A stretch of 64,000 bases of DNA from Asaia platycodi JCM 25414 (GTDB lineage Bacteria > Pseudomonadota > Alphaproteobacteria > Acetobacterales > Acetobacteraceae), in NCBI RefSeq assembly GCF_000614545.1, contig NZ_BAKW01000002.1, forward strand, positions 186,001 through 250,000, read 5' to 3'. The notes beneath the pieces are model-generated. The model searched no databases. It worked only from the letters and a program-made list of their open reading frames with translations, and had not been told where the DNA came from. Shown here in pieces: positions 56,133-64,000 of this stretch (within the stretch, counting starts at the first letter, position 1; each line of letters begins with the position of its first letter). The position numbers and the translations under genes are program-made.

Positions 56133-57331
56133 ATGGCTGCGGGGCAGGATGTGGTGCTGCGTTCTCCGATCGGACGCATCCTGCCGGTCGTATCGCTCAA
56201 TCTGATTATCTATATCGTGATTGGCCTTCCGATGGCCGTCATCCCGCTCTTTGTTCACAGCGTGCTGCATTGCAACACCGTGATTGCGGGCTTCGCCGTC
56301 TCGCTCCAGTATTTTGCGACTTTCGCCTCGCGCGCCTCGGCAGGCAAGCGCATCGATACGCGGGGACCCAAACCCGTGGCGGTGGCTGGCCTGGCGCTCG
56401 GAATCGGCTCGGGCCTGATGCTGCTTGTTTCAGGGTTGAGCGCCGGTTTCATCCCCCTCTCCCTGATCTGTCTTTTCGCCAGTCGTCTTGCGCTGGGCTG
56501 GGCCGAAAGCTGGGCATCGACGGCGGCAATCGTCTGGAACATCCGTCGCGCAGGCGCCGCCAACACGGCGCAGGTGATTTCCTGGAATGGCATCACTTCC
56601 TATGGCGGTATCGCGCTCGGCGCCACCATAGGCGAGCAGATGTCCCATCTGGGCGGAGGATGGGGCGGGCTTGTGACGCTGGGCATCGTTTCCACTATCC
56701 TTCCTGCCATTGGAACGGTTCTGGCGAGCTCCTATCCTGCCGTGGCCCCCATCAAGCACGACGCTCCGGCCATGTCATTTTCGAAAGTGTTCAGGCTTGT
56801 GTTGCCCCATGGCTGCGCGCTGGCAGCGGGCTCGGTTGGGTTTGGCGCGATTTCTTCGTGTCTGGCGCTTTATTTCGCAGCCGAGCACTGGCCTGACGCG
56901 GCTCAGGCACTCGCCGTGTTCGGCATGGTGTTCGTGATCGTGCGTTTCGTCTTTGCCCGCCAGATCGGTCGCATCGGCGGCACGAATGTGGCCATCATTT
57001 CGCTGGCTGTCGAGACGCTCGGATTGTTGATTCTGGCCTTTCTTCCCTCGGCTGAAGCGGCAACTTTGGGTGCTGCTGTGACGGGAGCCGGGTTCTCTCT
57101 CGTCTTTCCGGCGCTCGGCGTTCTGGCTGTCGACAGGGCGGGAGCAGAAAATCGCGGTGCAGCGCTTGGGGCATTTTCGGTGTTTCTCGATCTCGCCATC
57201 GGCATTTCCGGCCCTTTGCTTGGCTCGTGATTCACGCATCCGGCTATATGGCCCTGTTCATCTTCACGGCATGCATTACATTTCTCGGCATTGTGCAGGT
57301 GATGCGTCTCCGTCGCGTCCCCAAAGCCTGA
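56133..57331 (+). CDS. MFS transporter, YfcJ/YhhS type (one frame break)
   Basis: A 12-helix major facilitator of about 399 residues. LNLIIYIVIGLPMAVIPLFV and the loop RASAGKRIDTRGPKPVAV resemble the YfcJ/YhhS group of E. coli, with a possible efflux role. In the first half are ASRLALGWAESW and SYGGIALGATIGEQM. The frame stops early at 57230 after GPLLGS; one added base near 57223 gives GLVIHASGYMALFIFTACIT and the expected last helix. The substrate is unknown. Confidence 0.85.
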
Positions 57332-57358
57332 CATCATTGATCAAAGGATGAGTTCGAG

Positions 57359-57939
57359 ATGACGATCGCTGCTGCCGCTGTGTTTTGCGGCTCGCGCCAC
57401 GGTGCCTGGCCTGAATTCGCTGAAGCCGCCCGCGCAACGGGCAAGGGTCTCGCGGAGCGGCATATTCATCTCGTTTATGGCGGTGGCGCAGTGGGGCTGA
57501 TGGGTGTTGTGGCCGAGGCTGCGCTTGAGGCGGGTGGCGAAGTGACGGGCATCATTCCGACCTTTCTGCATGATCGCGAAGTCATGAACGACCGGGTGAC
57601 CGATCTGATCGTCACCGAGTCTATGCATGAGCGCAAGCGGCTGATGTTTGCCAAGCCGATGCGTTTCTGATCCTGCCGGGCGGACTTGGGACGTTCGATG
57701 AGCTTATGGAGATCCTGACCTGGCGCCAGCTTTCTCTGCATGACAAGCCGATCCTGATCGTGAACGTCGCCAACTGGGCAGTCCATGTGATCGCTGCCCT
57801 CGAAGCATCGATCGAACAGGGACTGGCCGATCCGTCTGCGCGCCGTTTGTACACGGTCGTTTCAAGCGTTGACAAGGCGTTCGACGTTCTGGGTCGCGAA
57901 AAAAAGCGCGAGGAAAAATCCGAAACCCATCGACTTTGA
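57359..57939 (+). CDS. LOG family protein (one frame break)
   Basis: Lysine-decarboxylase-like fold of the LOG family; characterised members are cytokinin riboside 5'-monophosphate phosphoribohydrolases acting on nucleoside monophosphates. VFCGSRHGAWPEFAEAARAT and YGGGAVGLMGVVAEAAL are followed by ERKRLMFAKADAFLILPGGL and GTFDELMEILTWRQLSLHDK, giving the PGGxGTxxE motif. The frame breaks near 57655, where one base is needed to read ADAFLIL. The full length of 193 matches the family. It lies 27 bases after the MFS gene, possibly in one operon. In bacteria it may act in purine salvage. Confidence 0.9.
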
Positions 57940-57952
57940 GAGTCACCCCCCC

Positions 57953-57981
57953 TTGCGGAGCCGCGCAACTGGCAGTATAGC
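57953..57981 (+). promoter_or_regulatory. sigma-70-type promoter of tRNA-Pro
   Basis: TTGCGG and TATAGC with exactly 17 bases between them, 14 bases before the mature tRNA. The position and spacing are as expected for a tRNA promoter. Confidence 0.65.
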
Positions 57982-57995
57982 CCCATCCATCGGTT

Positions 57996-58072
57996 CGGAG
58001 TGTAGCTCAGCCTGGTAGAGCACTGTGTTCGGGACGCAGGGGCCGGAGGTTCGAATCCTCTCACTCCGACCA
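57996..58072 (+). tRNA. tRNA-Pro (anticodon CGG)
   Basis: A 77-base cloverleaf. The acceptor stem CGGAGTG pairs with CACTCCG, the D-arm is GCTCAGCCTGGTAGAGC, and the anticodon loop TTCGGGA has anticodon CGG. The T-arm is GGAGGTTCGAATCCTCT, and the 3' CCA is encoded. It reads CCG codons. Confidence 0.97.
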
Positions 58073-58079
58073 GATAATC

Positions 58080-58097
58080 AGCCCCTTTTCAGGGGCT
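58080..58097 (+). terminator. tRNA-Pro terminator
   Basis: AGCCCCT and AGGGGCT form a 7-bp stem with a TTTC loop, followed by TTCTC, 8 bases after the tRNA. Confidence 0.75.
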
Positions 58098-58321
58098 TCT
58101 CCCGGAAAATCTGACGTTTTTTCTTGCTTCCGAGCGAGGCGATCAGAATTCCGGTCGAGATTTTCTCCCTGCTTTTTCTGTTTGTTTCTGACGGTTCAGT
58201 GCCTTCCGGCGTGGTTTCACTCTCGCCAATTGCTCGGATGATCCTTATCGCTGAACAGGGTTTTCGTTCAGGTCGATAGCGCGCAATGCGATAATGCTGC
58301 GCCGGGGGAGAAACAGCTTTT

Positions 58322-59307
58322 ATGCGCAGTCGCCTCTGCTTCGCTGTCGCTCTTGTCGTGCTCGGGCTGAGCTTTGGTCTGAGCCTGATTATCGGGCGTT
58401 ATGCGCTGAGCCCGACCGATTTGCTGCATTCTGTCGAGGGGCAGGGTGCGCCCGAGATCAGAGCCGTTCTGCTTGAGGCGAGACTGCCCCGCATGATTGC
58501 CGCGCTTTTCGTAGGGGCGGCCCTTTCCATGTCGGGCAGTGCGTTTCAGTCGGTGTTCCGTAATCCGCTCGTTTCGCCCGATCTGCTCGGGGTGCTGAGC
58601 GGGGCGGCGTTCGGCGCTGCCGGTGCTATCATCGTTCATGGCAGCGCGCTGGAAATTGAAATCGCGACTTTTCTGGGCGGGTCCTGTGCGGTCGGTTTCG
58701 GCTTTATTGTCGCCCGCTTGGTCGGCAGGGAGGGGGCACTGCCGCTTCTGCTGGGCGGCCTGATCAGCAGCGCGCTTTTCACGGCGTTGCTGTCGCTGCT
58801 CAAATATCTGGCCGATCCTTTCGACCAGCTGCCAACCATCATCTACTGGCTTCTCGGTAGCCTTGCCCAGACGGGCTGGGCGCAACTGACCGTGCTGGTG
58901 CCTTTGCTCAGTCTGGGCATGGCGGTGCTCTGGGCGAGTGGACGCGTGCTCGATGTTTTCGGGCTCAGTGACGACGAGGCGCGCAGCCTTGGCCTGCCCA
59001 TTGGGGTGCTGCGCCTCGGTATTCTGGCCGTCGCAACGGCGCTCAGCGCCCTGACGGTGTCATTGGCCGGTATCATTGGCTGGGTGGGCTGATCATGCCT
59101 CATATGGCGCGGTTGCTGATCGGCCCCGAGCACCGGCGCCTGCTGCCTTTCGCCGCCCTTCTGGGGGCGTGCTGTCTGCTTCTGGCCGACACGGCGGCGC
59201 GTAGTCTGTCTCCTTCCGAAATTCCGCTGGGCATGATGACGGAATTGCTGGGTGCGCTCGGCTTCATTCTCGTTCTGCGTCGGTTGCGGCGGGAAGGGCG
59301 ACTCTGA
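58322..59307 (+). CDS. FecCD/BtuC-family ABC permease (one frame break)
   Basis: Inner-membrane permease of an iron-chelate or corrinoid importer, about 328 residues with nine to ten helices. [20 protein letters not shown] and [20 protein letters not shown] are strongly conserved in the family. [20 protein letters not shown] includes the ATPase-coupling segment. The frame ends early after GIIGWVG; one added base near 59091 gives [20 protein letters not shown], the normal continuation. ATG 58322 follows GGGGAGAA. The end overlaps the ATPase gene by one base. Confidence 0.9.
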
Positions 59308-60081
59308 TGACGTTTCTGTCGCTCGATTCAGTCCACTTCTCACGTTCCGGCAGGGATGTGCTGCGTCACCTGTCTATGGGGTTCCGAAAGGGCGAGCTGG
59401 TGAGCATTCTGGGGGCCAATGGCGCAGGTAAGACCAGCCTGCTGCGTCTGATGCTGGGTCTGTTACGTCCCGAGAAGGGCAGGGTGCTGCTCGATGGAGA
59501 GGATCTGCGCCGTTTGTCGCGAAAGCATATTGCGCGGCTTATGGCCTATGTGCCGCAGAACCGGGATCTGCTGCCGCCTTATAGCGTTGCGCAGATCGTG
59601 GGGTTGGGCCGTCTGCCCTATGGCGGTCTGACCCGAGGGCTCTCCGAGCAGGATGTGTCGCATGTCGAGGCCGCCATGGCGTTACTCGATCTGGCAGATC
59701 TGCGAGACAGGCCATGCACGGCGCTGTCTGGCGGGGAATATCAGCGCGTCCTTCTGGCGCGTGTCCTTGTGCAGGATGCGCCGGTTCTTGTGCTCGATGA
59801 GCCGCTTTCCGGGCTGGATTACGGTCATCAGATCAGACTCATGGCGCTTCTGGCCAGGCTGGCGCAGGAGGGGCGGCTGGTCGTGATGACAGCGCACCAG
59901 CGATCTCGTCTATCGTCATGCCTCTCATGTGGTGCTGCTTGAGCACGGCAGGCTGCTGGCCGAGGGGCATCCCGAAACAGTGCTGGATTCTGCGACGCTG
60001 GGCGCGTTTTATGGGGTTGCGTTGCGTCATCACGATCATGACGGTCAGCGTTTTTTCATGGAAGGGGACGGAAAGTCGTGA
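59307..60081 (+). CDS. FecE/BtuD-family ABC ATPase (one frame break)
   Basis: ATP-binding subunit of the importer, about 258 residues. Walker A is GANGAGKTSLLRLMLG, the signature is LSGGEYQRVLLARVL, and Walker B is VLVLDEPLSGLD. The Q-loop is AYVPQNRDLLPPYS. After the H-loop MTAH the frame slips near 59897 (net two bases missing, or one extra); the other frame continues SDLVYRHASHVVLLEHGRLL and AEGHPETV to a stop overlapping the next gene by 4 bases. It forms a translationally coupled operon with permease and binding protein. Confidence 0.9.
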
Positions 60082-61064
60082 AACGGATTCTGGCAGGCCT
60101 GTCTCTGTGTTTCGGTCTTGCCGTGCCACCGGCAGTGGCCGCGCCCGAGCGCATCGTCGATGGGTGGTACGCCCATAACGCAACGCTGATCATGCTTGGC
60201 GCGTCGGACCGGATTATCGGCACGGTGATTTCGCCCAGCCGGTTCCCCTGGATGGTCTGCATTGCGCCAGGACTGCGCCGCGCGCAATTTTTCGGCAGCA
60301 TGAATCTGAATGCCGAAGCGGTTCTGGCCCTGCATCCCGATCTGACTTTCGTCACCACGCAGTCGCACAGTGTCGAGGGGTTACAGAAGCTCGGCCTGAA
60401 CGCGGTTGCGGTCGGTTTTGCCGATTTCGCAGGCTTGCTGAGCACCATCGATCAAAGTGCGTCGCTTCTCGATACGCCCCTCGCGCGATCTCAGGCCAGA
60501 CGTTACAGAGAAGCCTTCTCCCATGTTCTTTCCCACCGCGAGGCAAAAGCAGGGGCGCCGCGTATCCTCCATATCGCGTCTTTCGAGCCGCTGACGGTCG
60601 ATGGCGATCAGAGCATCATCGATGAATGGATACGCGATGCAGGGGGGGTGAATGCCGCAACCGGACTTCACGGCAACAAGCGCCCGGTATCGCTTGAACA
60701 GATCCTGAGCTGGGCGCCGGACATCATCATCATGGGAGCCGATTCAGGCAGTCCGGATGGGCTCGCCGGGAATGCGCTCTGGTCGCAGATCCCGGCAGTG
60801 ATGCGGCACAAGGTGTTTCGCAATCCGGCCGGTGTCTTCAACTGGGATCGCTATAGCCCCGAATTGCTGCTGCAAATCGTCTGGGCACGACAGCTGGTGC
60901 AGAATGGCACGATCGATCGCCCGGACATGATCGGGCGGATCATGGAATTCTATCGCGAGTTCTATCGCCACCCAATCGATGAAGCCGATGCAAAGCGTAT
61001 TCTCGATGCGAGACTGCCCCTGCCCGAGCGATGCTCAGGCATGACCGACACTATTGGACAATAG
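60078..61064 (+). CDS. ABC substrate-binding protein for a metal chelate
   Basis: A periplasmic binding protein of 328 residues with signal peptide GLSLCFGLAVPPAVAA. It has the FepB/CeuE-like layout: WYAHNATLIMLGASDRIIGT near the start, ALHPDLTFVTT, a central long helix, and ILSWAPDIIIMGADSGSPDG. The GTG start overlaps the ATPase stop (GTGA). The ligand could be a siderophore, haem, cobalamin or a nickel/cobalt chelate; the sequence does not decide. Its 3' end overlaps the convergent yqgE by 30 bases. No outer-membrane receptor is adjacent. Confidence 0.85.
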   Translation: MKRILAGLSLCFGLAVPPAVAAPERIVDGWYAHNATLIMLGASDRIIGTVISPSRFPWMVCIAPGLRRAQFFGSMNLNAEAVLALHPDLTFVTTQSHSVEGLQKLGLNAVAVGFADFAGLLSTIDQSASLLDTPLARSQARRYREAFSHVLSHREAKAGAPRILHIASFEPLTVDGDQSIIDEWIRDAGGVNAATGLHGNKRPVSLEQILSWAPDIIIMGADSGSPDGLAGNALWSQIPAVMRHKVFRNPAGVFNWDRYSPELLLQIVWARQLVQNGTIDRPDMIGRIMEFYREFYRHPIDEADAKRILDARLPLPERCSGMTDTIGQ

Positions 61065-61619
61065 GAGCGGGTCGATATTGATTGTCGCCAGAGCCTTGCG
61101 CCATTTCGCCATATGATTGGTCCCGAAGATCAGATCATCCGAGGCAGGCGCATTGAGCCATGCATTCTGGCGGATGATTTCGTCCTCGAGCTGACCTGCC
61201 TCCCATGAGGCATGGCCAAGGGCCAGCAAAGCGTGACGCGGCCCTTTTCCATTGGCAATTTCATGCAGGATATCGAGGCTCGCCGTCAGGCAGTTCTCAT
61301 TGTTGATGACGAGGCTGTCATCGCGCTGCCAATCGGCAGAATGCAGCACGAAACCACGTGTCGGCTCTACCGGGCCGCCCATGCACAGATTGATGCGCCG
61401 ACGCGGGGGCGAGGGGGTGATTTCCAGCTGTTCCAGTAAGGTTTCAAGTGTGGGGTGAGGCGCGCGCTTGTTGATGATCAGCCCCATTGCGCCATCGTTC
61501 GCCGAATGGGCGCAGACATAAACCACGCTGCGTGCAAATTCCGAATCGCCAAGCGACGGGCTCGAAATGAGCAGGCGGCCCGTCAGATTATCGGCAGAAT
61601 TTGTGAAATCAGAAACCAT
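61035..61619 (-). CDS. yqgE: YqgE/AlgH family protein
   Basis: A 194-residue YqgE/AlgH (UPF0301) protein. LTGRLLISSPSLGDSEFARS and VVYVCAHSANDGAMGLIINK are the diagnostic start. MGGPVEPTRGFVLHS and LGHASWEAGQLEDEIIRQNA follow, ending LIFGTNHMAKWRKAL. The structure is known, but the function is not. ATG 61619 matches the family start, though no strong ribosome-binding site precedes it. The frame is intact. Confidence 0.92.
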   Translation of the reverse strand: MVSDFTNSADNLTGRLLISSPSLGDSEFARSVVYVCAHSANDGAMGLIINKRAPHPTLETLLEQLEITPSPPRRRINLCMGGPVEPTRGFVLHSADWQRDDSLVINNENCLTASLDILHEIANGKGPRHALLALGHASWEAGQLEDEIIRQNAWLNAPASDDLIFGTNHMAKWRKALATINIDPLLLSNSVGHA

Positions 61620-61745
61620 GGCTGAAAATGTCGGCCATTGCCTGTGGTTTTGCAAGGGTTGGCCCTTGCGGCAACCATAGACGGTGTCACCCGTCTGAAC
61701 GGGTGCGTCCTTCGCAAGACCTGCAGCCTGACAAGGGAGAAGACA

Positions 61746-62496
61746 ATGGCAGTAATTCTGGTGACCGGTGCGACAGCCGGTTTTGGTCGGGCCATAGCGG
61801 TGCGCCTCGTGAAAGAGGGGCATAAGGTGATCGGCACAGGCCGCCGCAAGGAACGTCTCGACGCGCTGCATTCCGAACTGGGCGATGCCTTCCTGCCGCT
61901 CGAACTGGATGTCACCGACGAGCAGAAGATTGCAGCCCTTCCTGAGAGCCTGCCCTCTGACTGGCGTCAGGTTGACGTGCTGATCAATAACGCCGGCCTC
62001 GCTCTGGGGGTTGGAAAGGCCCAGAATTCCGATCTCAAGGATTGGAGAACCATGATTGACACGAATGTGACGGGTGTCGTCGAGGTCACTCGTGCGTTTC
62101 TGCCGCAGATGATCGAACGCAACCACGGATACATCATTACGCTTGGCAGCATCGCAGGCACCTACCTATGTCGGGGGGAACGTCTACGGCGCCACCAAGG
62201 CCTTTGTTGCCCAGTTCATGCGCAACCTGCGTACGGATCTGCTGGGGACGCGTATCCGGGCGAGTACGATCGAACCTGGACTGTGCGGTGGCAGCGAATT
62301 TAGCAATGTGCGTTTGCGCGATAACCAGAAGGCTGCGGATGTCTACAAGGGCACAGAACCGCTTACGCCTGAGGATATCGCGTCGACCGTCTCCTGGCTG
62401 TTGAGCCAGCCGCCTCATGTGAACATCAACGCCATCGAAATGATGCCTGTCTGTCAGGCAGCCGGTGGTCTTGCAGTGGATAGAACAAGTGACTGA
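61746..62496 (+). CDS. ydfG: short-chain dehydrogenase, YdfG type (frame break)
   Basis: NADP-dependent short-chain dehydrogenase of about 250 residues, like YdfG, which oxidises serine/3-hydroxy acids and reduces malonic semialdehyde. The cofactor motif is VTGATAGFGRAIA, then LINNAGLALG, ITLGSIAG and the catalytic YGATK. The C-terminus, INAIEMMPVCQAAGGLAVDR, is typical of YdfG. The frame slips near 62168: TYLCRGE should read about TYPYVGGNVYGATK, consistent with two Cs lost from a CCCC run. The ribosome-binding site is GGGAGAAG. Confidence 0.88.
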
Positions 62497-63384
62497 ACTC
62501 ACAGCGAGCGTGGCCCGTAAACTCCCCGGGCGTTACATGATCACCGACGGAAAAGGCTTTCAGCTCGATTCCGTCAAACCCGATGACCATGCCGGTCTCG
62601 ACAAGGACGAGGTCGAGGCCTGGCTAGACAAGCGCAAGCAGCGCCTCGGCGCGCTGCAGGAGCGTCTTGCCGCCGAGCATCGCCACTCGGTCCTGATCGT
62701 GCTTCAGGGCATGGATGGTGCGGGCAAGGACAGCCTGATCCTCAACGTCATGACGGGCATGAACCCTCAGGGTACGAAAGTCGTCTCTTTCAAGAAGCCG
62801 AGCGACATCGAGCTTTCCCATGACTATCTGTGGCGTGTGCATATGGCTGTGCCGGGGCGTGGCAGATCGGCGTGTTCAACCGCAGCCATTACGAGGATGT
62901 ACTGGTGGCACGCGTTCATGCCGACACGCTCAACACCAACGGCATGAAGGGCGATCCCAGGAAGCAGGAATTCTGGGATCATCGCCTTGAGGATATCTGC
63001 AATTTCGAGGCCTATCTGTCTCGTCAGGGCATCCATATTCTCAAGGTGATGCTGCACATGTCGCCCGATTGCCAGCAGGAGCGCCTGCTACGCCGCCTGA
63101 ATCGTCCCGATAAACGCTGGAAGTTCGACGAAAGCGATCTGGCCGAGCGCAAGTTCTGGCCGGATTATCAGGCTGCCTATCAGGAGGCGATCCGCGCCAC
63201 CGCTGGCGAGCACGCGCCCTGGCTGGTCGTACCGTCGAACAAGAAATGGTTCTCGCGCATGGTGGTGATGGAAGCCCTGATCGAAAAGCTCGAAAGCCTG
63301 AGCCCTGAACCGCCGCCGCCTTCGCCGGAGATTCTCAAGAATCTCGAAAGGCTGGAGGCCGCGATCAAGGCGAGCCATCCGTAA
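62489..63384 (+). CDS. ppk2: polyphosphate kinase 2 (one frame break)
   Basis: PPK2-family kinase that transfers phosphate between polyphosphate and nucleotides, about 298 residues. Walker A is VLQGMDGAGKDSLI, then HDYLWRVHMAVP, the Walker B region IGVFNRSHYEDVLVARVH, and HILKVMLHMSPDCQQERLLR followed by the lid region NRPDKRWKF. The frame breaks near 62868; one added base gives GQIGVFNRSHYE. The GTG start at 62489 overlaps the ydfG stop and is uncertain; ATG 62537 is an alternative. The tail is Pro-rich. Confidence 0.9.
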
Positions 63385-63387
63385 GAA

Positions 63388-63510
63388 GGGGCACGCGGGG
63401 CGCTGGCCCGCCCCCCCGCCAGGCGAGTCGCCCTTTGGAAACCCGTTCAAAATGACAGGGGTGCAGGGGGCCTGGTCCCTGCCGGGTCGGGCAGAGCCCG
63501 GCTGGTTCAA
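63388..63510. repeat. GC-rich palindromic intergenic element
   Basis: Between convergent ppk2 and the DsbA-like gene. It contains several GC-rich palindromes: GGGGCGCTGGCCCGCCCC, GGCGAGTCGCC, CGGGCAGAGCCCG and GGGGCCTGGTCCCTGCC, around CCCTTTGGAAACCC. It resembles the REP-like elements that often follow genes in Acetobacteraceae (recollection, not a search), and can end transcription from both sides. Confidence 0.45.
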
Positions 63511-63512
63511 GC

Positions 63513-64000
63513 TCAGTGAGCGGCGCGTGCGTTCTTGATCTGAGCGCGCATTTCTTCTGCCGAGACGGCGCCAGGGATGATGGCGTTGGTGCCGAACACG
63601 AAAGTGGGGGTGCCGTCGAGGCCGATTAGGCGGGCTTCGGCGAGGTTTTCGTTGATCTGGGCGGCCACGCTTGAGGCGTGCATATCAGCGACCAGTCTGT
63701 CGGCGCTCAGGCCGTTGGCGGTAGCAAGTTGACGAATACGATCGAGGGTCGGGGGTGCCGTGTCCTGCATCAGGGCGCGTTTCATCTTGTCATAGCCCCC
63801 CTGAAGAGCTGCGGCGAAAATGGCCTGAGTGTCGAGCACGCTCTTCTCACTCAGAACCGGGACGATTTTTTCAACGAGGCGCAGTTTCGGGTCGGCCTTG
63901 AGCAGGGCATCGACGACCGGCACCATGCTGCGGCAATAGCCACAGCGTGGGTCGAGGAATTCCACGATCGTCAGATCGCCGTTCGGGTTGCCTCGAATGG
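63513..64000 (-). CDS. DsbA-family thiol oxidoreductase, N-terminus beyond the right edge
   Basis: C-terminal part (162 residues) of a DsbA/Com1-type thioredoxin-fold protein. GNPNGDLTIVEFLDPRCGYC carries the active-site CGYC. LVEKIVPVLSEKS follows, then the helical insert (IRQLATANGLSADRLVADM) and the cis-Pro loop GLDGTPTFVFG. Such proteins are periplasmic and act in disulfide formation or isomerisation. The frame remains open to the window edge, so the start and signal peptide lie outside. Confidence 0.88.
   Translation of the reverse strand, partial: IRGNPNGDLTIVEFLDPRCGYCRSMVPVVDALLKADPKLRLVEKIVPVLSEKSVLDTQAIFAAALQGGYDKMKRALMQDTAPPTLDRIRQLATANGLSADRLVADMHASSVAAQINENLAEARLIGLDGTPTFVFGTNAIIPGAVSAEEMRAQIKNARAAH

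Noticed and set aside
1-64000. Widespread pseudogenes from frameshifts
   Set aside because: Breaks are almost all single-base losses and hit essential genes within otherwise conserved sequence; assembly error fits better.

Overview
The window looks like chromosome of an acetic acid bacterium (Acetobacteraceae, Alphaproteobacteria). The base composition is fairly GC-rich, two proteins carry the Hint domain common in that family, and housekeeping genes (gmk, sdhCDAB, zapE, radA, odhA, sucB-lpd, asd, hemH) sit beside several transporters. Both succinate dehydrogenase and all three 2-oxoglutarate dehydrogenase components are present, which argues for an Asaia-, Acetobacter- or Komagataeibacter-like organism rather than Gluconobacter. 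The genus is an inference. I see no prophage, IS element, CRISPR array or rRNA. One tRNA-Pro is present.

Layout: 1-2 kb, DUF1800/DUF1501 pair; 2-7.5 kb, gmk, then tandem MHS-type transporters coupled to an OprP-like porin; 7.6-11 kb, sdhCDAB; 11.3-15.2 kb, zapE and a TonB-dependent siderophore receptor with Fur-like sites; 15.3-23 kb, M3 peptidase, YigZ, an unknown membrane protein, radA and mlaFE; 23.1-29.4 kb, a phage-shock (Psp) type locus; 29.8-36.2 kb, a DEAD-box helicase, ugd, a Bcr-type drug transporter and xylB; 36.5-39.2 kb, sucB-lpd; 39.4-46.3 kb, an AmpC-type beta-lactamase and a duplicated Hint-protein/LysR module with an ArgO/LysE-type exporter; 46.4-52.9 kb, odhA, a small secreted protein, a 2OG-Fe(II) oxygenase, asd and hemH; 53-58 kb, a family-92-like glycosyltransferase, dinB, an MFS protein, a LOG protein and tRNA-Pro; 58.3-61 kb, a metal-chelate ABC importer; 61-64 kb, yqgE, ydfG, ppk2 and a DsbA-like protein.

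The most interesting locus is the Psp cluster. A sigma-54 activator (PspF) is divergent from pspA-pspB, followed by three paralogous secreted beta-solenoid proteins. Two of these end in a membrane helix and a cytoplasmic tail that matches the C-terminal VTSxxFxL motif of PspC. No ordinary PspC is seen, so these proteins may act as PspC substitutes with large periplasmic sensor domains.

About 32 positions in 26 genes need a small frame correction to restore an intact protein, and almost all are consistent with one missing base. Broken genes include essential or central ones (sdhA, odhA, lpd, hemH, asd), so a deletion-prone assembly is far more likely than mass gene decay. For such genes I give the full reconstructed span and the approximate break position.
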